36,116 nt of DNA, taken from NCBI GenBank assembly GCA_002753615.1, contig PEAO01000022.1, positions 377 to 36,492 of the forward strand, written 5' to 3'. This stretch comes from Magnetococcales bacterium DCbin2. GTDB taxonomy: Bacteria > Pseudomonadota > Magnetococcia > Magnetococcales > UBA8363. Numbering within the stretch: the stretch's first letter is position 1; each line of letters starts with the position of its first letter. Positions 6,547 to 15,000 of the stretch are shown here, in pieces. The translations under genes were made by a program, and so were the position numbers. A model generated the notes under the pieces. The model was not told the origin of the DNA. It ran no database searches and saw nothing but the letters and a program-made list of their open reading frames with translations.

Positions 6547-7076
6547 AATTGAGCCTTCTTGTTCACTCTGAACGTAACCCCATGGACTCCCAGAGGGATT
6601 AGGAATGGCTTCCCTTGCGACGCCGTGGAGGGATACGTTACAGTCTTTGCAACACGATGTCACGAATGATGTGTCAAATAAAATAGGGTGCCTGTAAAAA
6701 ATAATAGACTATATATAATATATTGATATCAATAAAAATATTTCGGATGCCATTAGTATTCCTTGAGGAAGGAGAAGAAAAATTTGCCTACCCAGGAAAA
6801 TTTTCTCTGCGGTCTTTGGCGAAATGATCCCCAGTTTGAGAGAAAGATGCTCTGGAGTCCAGGCTTGCCACCATTTGAACGAATGGCTCAGAATTTGCAT
6901 TAATAACTAGAAGTGACTGAAACAAAAATATTATTCTGTTTTCGATTGAAAATTTCGATGATAATCTGACGTTTAGGAACGTTCTCATTGGAGTTCCTAA
7001 AAGTAAGAAATCAGAAAAGGTGCGTCACCGAAAATTTGTCATTGAAACGACAACACTTTTGGATTAGAGTTTAGAC
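6547..7076. other. AT-rich intergenic region before the ImmA/cyclase islet
   Basis: Divergent intergenic space between the ChaN-like gene and the ImmA-like gene. Bases 6680-6750 are very AT-rich, with TATATAATATATTGATATCAAT. At about 6786-6902 the plus strand has a short startless frame, including FLCGLWRNDPQFERK and SPGLPPFERMAQNLH, that reads like the end of a lost protein gene; I do not recognise it. An inverted repeat lies at 6972-7001. I see no RNA gene. Confidence 0.5.
6972..7001. promoter_or_regulatory. Inverted repeat upstream of the ImmA-like gene (possible operator)
   Basis: Perfect 9-base arms TTTAGGAAC and GTTCCTAAA are separated by 12 bases; the left arm also overlaps the small palindrome GAACGTTC. 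It lies 75 bases before the ATG at 7077, where an operator would be expected. ImmA-type peptidases usually act on XRE/CI-like repressors that bind such dyads, but no repressor gene is seen next to it. Confidence 0.45.
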
Positions 7077-7787
7077 ATGATAACTATCTCCGAGAATAAT
7101 TCCCTTCCGACTAATGGTCGAGTCGATGGGGACGATTTGCCTCCGCCCGAACCGGCAAGGCTTAGCCGTTTGCAAATCGAAATGTTTGCAAGAAAGGCGT
7201 GTGAGCGTTTAAATTTTGATTTTTGTAAGGATGATGATTTGGACGAGATTGTTGACCACCTGGGTGGTCGTATTATTCCCGTAGAACGGGAAGACAAAAC
7301 GTCCGAGTCTGGACCCACGGGCGGTCAATCTTCAGGCCTGAGTTACATCATTGTGGGGCAAGGGGATAAGAAGTTTGAGATCGGCTTGGATAGAGATCTT
7401 GAGCCTGCTCAAAGAAGGTTCGACACGGCACACGAGTTGGGTCACTACCTGCTCCATTACCCCATCGTCAAAGAATCTGGCCATAATACCATGAAAGCAC
7501 AAGGAGTTGGCCTGGGTCGTGCGGATTGGGAAGCCCAATGGTTTGCGTTAAGTTTCCTCTTGCCGGTGGACAGATTCATTCGGGAATGTCATACACTGAA
7601 ACTTGATTTAGATTCGTTAAGCGACGATACAAAGACCCCCACCCTCGATGAGGCACTGGTCTCGTTGAGCAACATTTTTAAAATCGAAGTTTTTTACGTG
7701 AAGGCGCGGCTTAAAGAGATCCGCAAGTGGCCAGGGCTTCGAACTGCGATACCCGGCGTTGAGCCAGCCATCGGCGCGAGCGCATAG
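7077..7787 (+). CDS. ImmA/IrrE-family zinc metallopeptidase
   Basis: The 236-residue protein has the ImmA/IrrE (COG2856) domain from about 35 to 215. The zinc site is FDTAHELGHYLLHY at about 122-135 (HExxH), and the downstream Glu lies in WEAQWFALSFLLP at about 156-168, followed by a region that packs against the active site. In characterised members (ImmA of ICEBs1, IrrE/PprI of Deinococcus) the enzyme cleaves a repressor to switch on mobile-element or stress genes. There is no N-terminal helix-turn-helix here. It heads a same-strand set with a cyclase-like gene 31 bases downstream, which suggests co-transcription. The ATG at 7077 has only a weak ribosome site. A dyad lies 75 bases upstream. 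Confidence 0.9.
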   Translation: MITISENNSLPTNGRVDGDDLPPPEPARLSRLQIEMFARKACERLNFDFCKDDDLDEIVDHLGGRIIPVEREDKTSESGPTGGQSSGLSYIIVGQGDKKFEIGLDRDLEPAQRRFDTAHELGHYLLHYPIVKESGHNTMKAQGVGLGRADWEAQWFALSFLLPVDRFIRECHTLKLDLDSLSDDTKTPTLDEALVSLSNIFKIEVFYVKARLKEIRKWPGLRTAIPGVEPAIGASA

Positions 7788-7818
7788 GCTCTGCCGTCTC
7801 TCGTGGAAGCCTGAAATC

Positions 7819-9162
7819 ATGTCTCGCATCAACCGCCCGGATGGTCATCATGAAGATTTCATTGGTGAAATATGTTCCCATGGTTTAAGGCAGTGCTTTT
7901 CGGAGATTTCTTCCGATTCTTCTGGTTATGAATCTTTGAACGGCCTGGAATGCCTCAAGCATCGCGTCATTCAATTTTTCAGTGTCGATATCGTCGATTC
8001 AACGGCCATGAAACAAGCGGGGCAAGAGACGGGAGACTGGATGAATCCTGTCGTCAACTTTTTTGGGCAGATCAACCATTCCTTTGATCGAGCATGGGAT
8101 CGTGCCAAGAAGAATCTGGAGTGGATCCGAGAGTTTGACAACGCACTTACCATCGGTCCGGCTCCAGAATTTTTTAAGGGAAATGGCGATGAAGCCATTT
8201 TTCAAAAGGAACTTCGGCATCCAGCGGAATCCCTTTATCTTCTGCATGCCTTACGTGATGAAATCTCCCAGTTGGCTATTTATAAACCAGGCTCGCAAGA
8301 AAAACACCTTCAGTACAAGGTCTCGAGTTGGATTGCGTCGTTTCCGGTTCCAAACAGACAAATTGTTCTTCAACAAAGACAGGGAAAGCAAGCTCCTGAT
8401 GATGCTGCGTTCTTGGGCAGTTACATTTTACGTAATTTTGACTTGGTTGAAAGATACTATGAAGACAGGCTGGAAACGCAAAGGCCCGGGGCGAATCTCC
8501 AGCATCATCAAGATATCGGATTGTTGATGGACTATGTTGGACCGGGTTTAGATACCGGATTCCGTGTATCCAGCCTTGCCAACAGTTCTCGGTTAACTCT
8601 TAGCTTGGAATTGGCTCAAATTCTGGCGGCCACACATAGCTATATTACAAAGAGTCATCAGCAAGGCGTTGCAAAAGAATATAGAAACTATATTCGGAAC
8701 CGACAGCATAATGAACTTTGGAGCCAGATTCCGGCCTTGGAGCTTTTAGTTGACTTTGATATCTTTCTCTTTGGATTTCAATCCTTGAAAGGGGTGCTCA
8801 AGGGGATCCCTTTTCCCGTTTTTTGGATTCCTGCGCAGAGTTCAGATCTTAACTTAATGGAAAATGAGGCCTTATCAAAGTTAGATTGGTGTGAACTTTC
8901 TGACTTTGCAAACGAGTTCATTGAGCGAAACAAAGACTATTTATACCCAGTCTATATTCCAAATGACTCTTGGAAACTATTTAGTGTCCTGGGTCCAGAA
9001 CAAGAAAGAAAACGTTCTCTACTCATAGACTCTATTTTTTCCCCCATTAAAAAGAGAAAAATTGAAGCGCAGGTCTTTTCAGAAGACGATGATGCAAAAG
9101 CCGCTCCTGACCAAATAGTTGAGCATCTTGTTCAAGACATACCTTTGCGTGAAAAATGGTGA
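7819..9162 (+). CDS. Diverged class III nucleotide cyclase homologue with novel C-terminal region
   Basis: From the ATG at 7819 (GGAAG 9 bases before; a TTG at 7759 is less likely), 447 residues. The first metal Asp is D57 in FFSVDIVDSTAMK. The second is D124 in FKGNGDEAIF, with K120 placed as the purine-contacting Lys of K-x-x-G-D motifs. Then MDYVGPGLDTGFR carries D238, seven residues before D245, which matches the adenine-selecting Asp. The D245-x-x-x-R249 pair matches the transition-state Asn/Arg, with Asp for Asn. The spacing from D124 to D238 is 114 residues, about 50 more than in compact class III cyclases. Residues about 275-447 match nothing I know, and there is no membrane segment. 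So a soluble, probably active, adenylate-type cyclase is inferred. The context with an ImmA peptidase and an unknown protein resembles cyclic-nucleotide defence or stress modules such as Pycsar, but no known Pycsar effector is visible. Confidence 0.72.
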   Translation: MSRINRPDGHHEDFIGEICSHGLRQCFSEISSDSSGYESLNGLECLKHRVIQFFSVDIVDSTAMKQAGQETGDWMNPVVNFFGQINHSFDRAWDRAKKNLEWIREFDNALTIGPAPEFFKGNGDEAIFQKELRHPAESLYLLHALRDEISQLAIYKPGSQEKHLQYKVSSWIASFPVPNRQIVLQQRQGKQAPDDAAFLGSYILRNFDLVERYYEDRLETQRPGANLQHHQDIGLLMDYVGPGLDTGFRVSSLANSSRLTLSLELAQILAATHSYITKSHQQGVAKEYRNYIRNRQHNELWSQIPALELLVDFDIFLFGFQSLKGVLKGIPFPVFWIPAQSSDLNLMENEALSKLDWCELSDFANEFIERNKDYLYPVYIPNDSWKLFSVLGPEQERKRSLLIDSIFSPIKKRKIEAQVFSEDDDAKAAPDQIVEHLVQDIPLREKW

Positions 9163-9444
9163 CAATTCTTGAATACGCTAAACATAAATATCACAAACTT
9201 GTTGCGTGTTGCACACAATTTTAACATATTTTTATCGTTTAAATATAACATTTTCCATGAATGATTATTCACTATTCCCGGAGTAGTGCTGTAAAGATTT
9301 ATCTAGCCCCAGGTATTTTTTTGTTTTTCCCCGTTGACGTATTTTCAGATACATTCTAAAATTCATTAAATTATGGAAATCTGTTGTGAGTTTGGCAAAG
9401 AACGGTCCCGATCACCCTGGACCATAATCTGTAATATATGATTT
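9163..9444. other. AT-rich spacer inside the islet
   Basis: 282 bases of strongly AT-rich sequence between the cyclase-like gene and the next gene. I see no coding frame, tRNA or strong terminator. It may carry a promoter for the 9445 gene. Confidence 0.4.
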
Positions 9445-10170
9445 GTGAAAATGATGGATAATAATGAACAGATTGGCATGGGCTTGCCTGCCGAGCAGAA
9501 TGAACAATGTTTTGGTTCCCAAAGTGGGCCGTCAGATCTTGCACCTGGATATGGCGAGATTCAAGATCATAAAGAACATATGGAATTATATTATCGTTTC
9601 CACAACGAAAAATCTGGCGTACTTAAACTCCATTTTTCTCATCGCACGCAACCTGAGTTCAATCGAAAACGTTTGACTTTGACTCGGATTTGTCCAAAAC
9701 CAACAGGAACTTATCAATGGCTTCCTCCATTTCTTTGTTTGTGGAATGGTGACTGTGAGGAACGTAAAATAAGATTTCAAATACTTGAGAAAGACGAATG
9801 TTATGTTCCATTTTTGCCCGACCTAGAAGAGAGCAACCAGACGCTTAATAAACTGAACTATATTGATCATGGTGATCAAGTTACAATCACCATAGGACGT
9901 GAACTTCCATTTCTCGATTTAAAAAGAGCAAAACCAGAAGAAACGTTTACCGGAAGGGTTACTGGCATAAAAAAGCATTGTAGACACCGCAAGGGTGATA
10001 CCGAGCAAGAAGATCTTAAAGAATGTCCCTGCAAGGGGCTGTTTATATCCGCTTGGCAACGTGAAACTAGCTCTGGCAAAATTGATTGGCACATAGAAAA
10101 CAAGGGAGGGATCGGCGAAACACATCTGGTGGATGAACATTTAGAGAGTGTGCCACCGAGAAGGCGTTAA
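9445..10170 (+). CDS. Unrecognised 241-residue soluble protein of the cyclase islet
   Basis: I do not recognise this protein. The frame opens at GTG 9445, with in-frame ATGs at 9451 and 9454, and no strong ribosome site decides the start. The first 35 residues are polar and low complexity. The middle (about 45-150) looks beta-rich, with aromatic and charged strands such as GVLKLHFSHRTQPEFNRKRL and VTITIGRELPFLDL. The C-terminal part has PEETFTGRVTGIKKHC, a Cys/His-rich stretch with KECPCKGLF, and a WHIENKG motif. The Cys-x-Cys and neighbouring Cys/His could bind zinc. There is no signal peptide or membrane helix. Its place after the cyclase-like gene, on the same strand and with the same AT-rich base use, makes it a candidate partner or effector of that enzyme. 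It converges on an HD gene, the two stop codons sharing bases. Confidence 0.6.
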   Translation: MKMMDNNEQIGMGLPAEQNEQCFGSQSGPSDLAPGYGEIQDHKEHMELYYRFHNEKSGVLKLHFSHRTQPEFNRKRLTLTRICPKPTGTYQWLPPFLCLWNGDCEERKIRFQILEKDECYVPFLPDLEESNQTLNKLNYIDHGDQVTITIGRELPFLDLKRAKPEETFTGRVTGIKKHCRHRKGDTEQEDLKECPCKGLFISAWQRETSSGKIDWHIENKGGIGETHLVDEHLESVPPRRR

Positions 10171-11726
10171 GCCAACCAGGGGCTTAACCGTTCCTGGGCC
10201 ATTTTCTGAACGGTACCGACGACACGGGGGTCAACGAAGACGCGAGCAAGACGACGCCGGTTGAGACCCAGAAAATGGACCAGAGGACTTACCTGTTCCG
10301 CCGGTTTGACCGTCCCCTCCTGGGTGATGACATAGATGGGATCGGCCCCTTGGGGATCGTAGTGCAGATGGGCGTAGGGGGAACGGTGAATCCGATCTAC
10401 CCGGGCCAATAGTCGCAATGGGACGGCCAATGTGCCGCCATCCTCCTGGGGGGTGGTGATCGGCGTTTCACCATGATCCCGAAAAAAACGCTCCACTTTG
10501 GCCATCAAGTCCGCATCCTGGATTAAGTCAGTCGCAAGGCTCCGCTCTCCGCAGTTCAAGTCCAAAGCCATTTCCCTCTGGGATGAGTCCCCCACATTGG
10601 TAAATCCAAAAGCTAATTGTTCCTGTCCTGCCAAATTGGCGGGCATGTTCCACCGCAAGCGGCGATAGATGGATTGACGATGGCAAAACATACGGCACCG
10701 CAAACGCAACTCCCCCTGGGCGGGAGTTTGGGGTACTAAGTTGGCCCATTGGCCGATGGCATAGTCCACCACCGTATCATCCAACGCTAAAAACGCGGCT
10801 GTTGTGGGGGACTCCCCCTGGCGGGCCGGGGCTAAAAACGTGGAGAGGGCCGGTGGAGTTTCGGGGGGAGGCCGGCCTTCGATGGTCCATATCCAATCGA
10901 TGAGGCCAAACAGGTGAACCAATAAGGTTTCGAAGGCACGGACTGTTTTATGGTCATAAACTTGGCGATACATGTGGTCCCGGGCAAAAATATAACTCTC
11001 CAATGCCGCTGGACCCTTCGCCAAGTCGATGCAGATTCGGGAACGGCCATCCACCGTGCGCACTTTGATGGAGTGCAGTAGCCATTCCAAATCAAAATGG
11101 CCATAGGAAACCCCGGTAAAATGGGCGTCCCGTAGCAAATAATCCATCCGGTCGGCATCCAGTTGACTGGAGATGAATGGCCGTCCGCGCAAACGGTCGC
11201 CGTGGATTGAAGGTTCCCAGATTTCCCGCAAGGTGGACATGAACGCCTCCGCATCCAATCCCAAACGCAGGCAATGCGTCGCGATAAAATTCCGAGGGGG
11301 TCCGGGTTCCGAAAGTATGCGCCATCCCCAGGTTTCGTGATCGGGAAGATTGGGTAAAACATGTTCAAAAGCATGGGAATGGGGGCCATGACCCACATCA
11401 TGAAATAAGGCGGAAACCTTGATGGCAAGGATGTCCATGGGGGCCAGACGGGTCAAGCCGTCGCCCGCCATGGCTTGTTCCATCATCCGCTTGGCCAGAT
11501 GCAACGTCCCCAATGAGTGGGAAAATCGGGAATGCTCCGCCGACGGATAAACCTTAGCGGCAGGGCCTAACTGGCGGATACGACGCAAACGTTGCAGTTC
11601 CGGGGTGTCGATCAGATCCAACAGGAGGGCATCGCCCCAATCGATTGGGGTACAGTCGGTCCCTTGGTCGTTACGGTGCAGGATGATCATGTCATGCACC
11701 GCATCGCGAAACACCTTGCGGCTCAT
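10167..11726 (-). CDS. SAMHD1/dGTPase-like HD-domain phosphohydrolase
   Basis: The 519-residue protein (COG1078-like) starts at the ATG at 11726, which overlaps the TGA of the upstream gene as ATGA; a longer frame to 11786 would overlap that gene by 64 bases. The HD core has AEHSRFSHSLGTLHLA (about 63-78), SALFHDVGHGPHSH (about 105-118) and the later QLDADRMDYLLRDA, in the order seen in SAMHD1-like and bacterial dGTPase-like enzymes. Family members hydrolyse dNTPs or other phosphates, but the substrate here is unknown. The C-terminal third is variable. It is translationally coupled to a RelA-type HD gene and nadA, giving a nadA-HD-HD operon, which hints at nucleotide or alarmone balance. Confidence 0.88.
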   Translation of the reverse strand: MSRKVFRDAVHDMIILHRNDQGTDCTPIDWGDALLLDLIDTPELQRLRRIRQLGPAAKVYPSAEHSRFSHSLGTLHLAKRMMEQAMAGDGLTRLAPMDILAIKVSALFHDVGHGPHSHAFEHVLPNLPDHETWGWRILSEPGPPRNFIATHCLRLGLDAEAFMSTLREIWEPSIHGDRLRGRPFISSQLDADRMDYLLRDAHFTGVSYGHFDLEWLLHSIKVRTVDGRSRICIDLAKGPAALESYIFARDHMYRQVYDHKTVRAFETLLVHLFGLIDWIWTIEGRPPPETPPALSTFLAPARQGESPTTAAFLALDDTVVDYAIGQWANLVPQTPAQGELRLRCRMFCHRQSIYRRLRWNMPANLAGQEQLAFGFTNVGDSSQREMALDLNCGERSLATDLIQDADLMAKVERFFRDHGETPITTPQEDGGTLAVPLRLLARVDRIHRSPYAHLHYDPQGADPIYVITQEGTVKPAEQVSPLVHFLGLNRRRLARVFVDPRVVGTVQKMAQERLSPWLA

Positions 11727-12157
11727 CCTGGGGGGAGATCCTTGAGGGTCGCCCAGGCGTTTTGATATCGCATGATCCGCTCCCAATCCCGCTCACCGGG
11801 GGTATGGTCCAGGCGGCGTACATCCATGTTGTCGATCAGATCGAGCAATTTGATCCGGCGGGCGATGGCGTGGGGTTTCAATCGGAGAATATACGCCGCA
11901 TAACTGTCTTCTGGTCGATGGGTCAGAAGATCCAGGGCGGTGATGATTTCCTCGGAAAACCCTTCTTGGCGCAGATCATCCAATGTGATCGGGGTGTCTT
12001 CTACCACATCGTGTAAAAGGGCGATAATCTGGGAGGAAATCTCTTCCAATTGCATCATCAAACGCAGGGGATGCAAAATATACGGGTTTCCAGACTTATC
12101 CACCTGCCCCGCATGATGGTGTGCCGCCAGGGCCAAAGCTTTTTCCAAGGTTGACAT
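11723..12157 (-). CDS. Small RelA/SpoT-type HD hydrolase (HD_4)
   Basis: The 144-residue protein starts at the ATG at 12157, with AGAGG before it. It is an HD_4 domain of the kind found at the N-terminus of RelA/SpoT and in MESH1-like small alarmone hydrolases. HHHAGQVDKSGNPYILHP (about 13-30) gives the first His, ALLHDVVEDT (about 46-55) the HD and ED pairs, and IKLLDLIDNM the late Asp. There is no synthetase domain, so hydrolysis of (p)ppGpp or a related nucleotide is the inferred activity. The gene sits 8 bases after nadA and overlaps the next HD gene by 4 bases (ATGA). Confidence 0.85.
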   Translation of the reverse strand: MSTLEKALALAAHHHAGQVDKSGNPYILHPLRLMMQLEEISSQIIALLHDVVEDTPITLDDLRQEGFSEEIITALDLLTHRPEDSYAAYILRLKPHAIARRIKLLDLIDNMDVRRLDHTPGERDWERIMRYQNAWATLKDLPPG

Positions 12158-12165
12158 GAGACCTC

Positions 12166-13263
12166 TCAACAAATAGCCAGCATCCGCTCCAATGCCGTTT
12201 TGGCTAGGGCTGCTTCACGTTTGGGGACAGATATCCGATTGACGATATTCCCTTGTACCAGATTTTCCAACGTCCAACACAAGTGTTGGGTATCGATGCG
12301 AAACATGGTCGAACACATGCAAATAGTAGGACACAAAAAATGAATTTCCCGATCAGGAAGTTCATGTTTTAAACGATTGACCAGATTGAGTTCGGTTCCG
12401 ATGGCAAAGCGACTCCCTGGGGGGGCACTGCGTACCACCTGTTGAATTTGTTCGGTGGAACCCAGATCGTCGGCCAGGTCGCACACTTCCATGGAGCATT
12501 CCGGGTGAACCACGATACGAACATCGGGTATTCTTTGACGGAAAAGGGCGACATGGGCCGGTTGGAACATTTGATGGACCGAACAATAGCCATTCCACAG
12601 GATGACTTGGGCATTACGAATGGCGGCCTCGGTCAGCCCCCCCAAGGGGAGATCGGGTTGATAGAGAACGATTTGTTCCAGGGGAATTCCCAACTGTTTG
12701 GCAGAATTTCGGCCCAGGTGTTGGTCGGGAAAAAAAAGTACTTTGGGACGTTGGGAAAAGGCCCATCTTAATATTTTACCCGCATTGGAGGAGGTGCAAA
12801 CCGTCCCTTGGTGGATGCCGCAGAATGCCTTAAGCTCGGCGGTGGAATTGACGTAGGTGATGGGGGTTACCTGGCTTTCTACGTCGATGATCCGTCCCAG
12901 TTCTTTCCATGCCGCTTCCACCTGGGGCAGATCGGCCATGTCTGCCATGGAGCAACCGGCGGCAAGGTCGGGCAATAGAGTGATTTGGTTGGGGTTCGAG
13001 AGGATATCGGCAACCTCGGCCATGAAGTGAACACCGCAAAAAACGATAAAACTGGCCTGAGACTTTTGCGAAGCCAACCGTGAAAGCTTCAAGGAATCGC
13101 CGGTCAGATCGGCATATTTGTAAACCTCTTCTCTCTGATAGTGGTGGCAGAGGATGACTAGGTTATCTCCCAGGGTTTTTCTGGCCGCTTGGATACGGTG
13201 ATCCAATTCTTGATCGGTGCATTGGTAGAGGGATTCGAGAGAAGGGGCGGTGGTTGCATTCAT
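12166..13263 (-). CDS. nadA: Quinolinate synthase NadA
   Basis: NadA condenses iminoaspartate with dihydroxyacetone phosphate to quinolinate in NAD synthesis, using a [4Fe-4S] cluster. The start at 13263 gives 365 residues, the length of the long (Bacillus-type) NadA group; an in-frame ATG at 13326 would overlap the divergent queG gene. Candidate cluster cysteines are C76 in FCGVHFMAEVADIL, C227 in WNGYCSVHQ and one of those in CPTICMCSTM (311-320). Also visible are ILCHHYQREEV near residue 38 and HPECSMEVCDLA at 253-264. No nadB or nadC is in the window. It heads an operon with two HD genes. Confidence 0.95.
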   Translation of the reverse strand: MNATTAPSLESLYQCTDQELDHRIQAARKTLGDNLVILCHHYQREEVYKYADLTGDSLKLSRLASQKSQASFIVFCGVHFMAEVADILSNPNQITLLPDLAAGCSMADMADLPQVEAAWKELGRIIDVESQVTPITYVNSTAELKAFCGIHQGTVCTSSNAGKILRWAFSQRPKVLFFPDQHLGRNSAKQLGIPLEQIVLYQPDLPLGGLTEAAIRNAQVILWNGYCSVHQMFQPAHVALFRQRIPDVRIVVHPECSMEVCDLADDLGSTEQIQQVVRSAPPGSRFAIGTELNLVNRLKHELPDREIHFLCPTICMCSTMFRIDTQHLCWTLENLVQGNIVNRISVPKREAALAKTALERMLAIC

Positions 13264-13324
13264 GGGGGCAAGCCGTAGGATAGTGGTGGCGGCATGGTTT
13301 TGAAGCCGAACGGACGAGAACATC

Positions 13325-14491
13325 ATGGGCAATGGTAACAATACCCGACTCAAACTGAAAGAGGCTTTGCGCAATCAAGCGCACGCGCTGGGATTTGATG
13401 TCGTCGGTTTTGCCGCACCGCAACCACCACCGGGTGTCGAACGGTTGCGCCCATGGTTGGCACAGGGGCGGCATGGCTCCATGATTTGGCTTGAAAAAAA
13501 TGTTGCGCGACGTCTCGATCCCGCTTTAGTTTTGCCCGGCGTTGGCGTCGTAGTCACCTTGGGGATGAACTATCGCCCCCCTCGGGTTGCTGCCGAAGAT
13601 GAATCGGCATCCCACCGGCCTAAAATTGCCGCATTTGCGCGGAATGAAGATTATCACGATGTGATCAAAGCACGACTCGGAAAACTGGCCCGTTGGTTGG
13701 AACAAACATGGGGCAAACCTTTGGGTGGGCGGGTGTTTGTGGATACCGCTCCGGTCATGGAAAAACCTTTGGCGGTCGCCGCTGGATTGGGTTGGCAGGG
13801 GAAAAATACCTTATTGGTCTCCCGGAAATGGGGGTGTTGGTTGTTTTTGGGTGAATATTTTCTCCCTTTGGATCTTCCTCCAGATCGCCCTTTTTTGGGT
13901 CATCATTGCGGAACCTGTCGGCGTTGTTGTGATGTCTGTCCCACGGGGGCTTTGGATGGTCATGGGGGGCTGGATGCCCGACGGTGCATCGCCTATCTTA
14001 CCGTTGAGTCCAAGGATCCCATCCCCCGGGAATATCGAGAATCCATGGGGAACCGGGTGGTTGGATGTGACGAATGCTTGACCATCTGTCCATGGAACCG
14101 TTTTACCCCGGCGACACAAGAGAAAGCTTTTTTGCCCAGACAAGATCTGGACCACATGTCGCTTTTAGAATGGATCGATTGGGACGAAGCGCAATTTCGG
14201 CATTTTTTTAAAAAATCGGGTATTAAGAGAATAGGTCGGGGGCGATTCTTGCGCAACATGGCCATTGCATTGGGAAACTGGGGAGAAGAGGCGGCTGTCA
14301 ATGGGTTGATCCGGCTTACGTATGAATCCGATTCCTTGATTCGCGGTGCCGTGGCTTGGGGGTTGGGGCAGGCGGTTCGCCAAAAAAAAAGCCAAACGGC
14401 ACAAACCTTGGCGGCAGCACATTTAAAACGGTGGGTCCATGAGGAATCGGATCCCTTGGTATTGGCGGAGATTCATGGGGCCATGTCATGA
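13325..14491 (+). CDS. queG: Epoxyqueuosine reductase QueG
   Basis: QueG reduces epoxyqueuosine to queuosine in tRNA, using cobalamin and two [4Fe-4S] clusters. The 388-residue protein has the N-terminal cobalamin-binding part with VDTAPVMEK (about 139-147; the Asp is the proposed proton donor) and GLGWQGKNTLLVS (about 154-166). The cluster motifs are CGTCRRCCDVCPTGAL at 195-210 and GCDECLTICPWN further on. The C-terminal 120 residues are HEAT-like, as in E. coli QueG. The start ATG at 13325 leaves 61 bases to the divergent nadA start, which must hold both promoters. It is followed by rnpB. Confidence 0.95.
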   Translation: MGNGNNTRLKLKEALRNQAHALGFDVVGFAAPQPPPGVERLRPWLAQGRHGSMIWLEKNVARRLDPALVLPGVGVVVTLGMNYRPPRVAAEDESASHRPKIAAFARNEDYHDVIKARLGKLARWLEQTWGKPLGGRVFVDTAPVMEKPLAVAAGLGWQGKNTLLVSRKWGCWLFLGEYFLPLDLPPDRPFLGHHCGTCRRCCDVCPTGALDGHGGLDARRCIAYLTVESKDPIPREYRESMGNRVVGCDECLTICPWNRFTPATQEKAFLPRQDLDHMSLLEWIDWDEAQFRHFFKKSGIKRIGRGRFLRNMAIALGNWGEEAAVNGLIRLTYESDSLIRGAVAWGLGQAVRQKKSQTAQTLAAAHLKRWVHEESDPLVLAEIHGAMS

Positions 14492-14576
14492 ATGGTCCCA
14501 GGAGAACCTTTCTGGCAGCGTTGGAAAATCAATGCCTCGGGACGCCATGTCTGATAGGATGTGGTTTGGATGATTA

Positions 14577-14963
<387 letters not shown>

Positions 14964-15000
14964 CCCACTTGATGGCTACGGTTGCGCGTTGAGGGTTGTT

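Noticed and set aside
7759..7818. TTG start at 7759 for the cyclase-like gene
   Set aside because: It overlaps the ImmA gene end without a ribosome site; the ATG at 7819 has GGAAG at good distance.
10167..10170. Overlapping stop codons of the convergent 9445 and 11726 genes as a functional element
   Set aside because: Four shared bases, TTAA, are expected by chance in tightly packed convergent genes; no hairpin is seen there.
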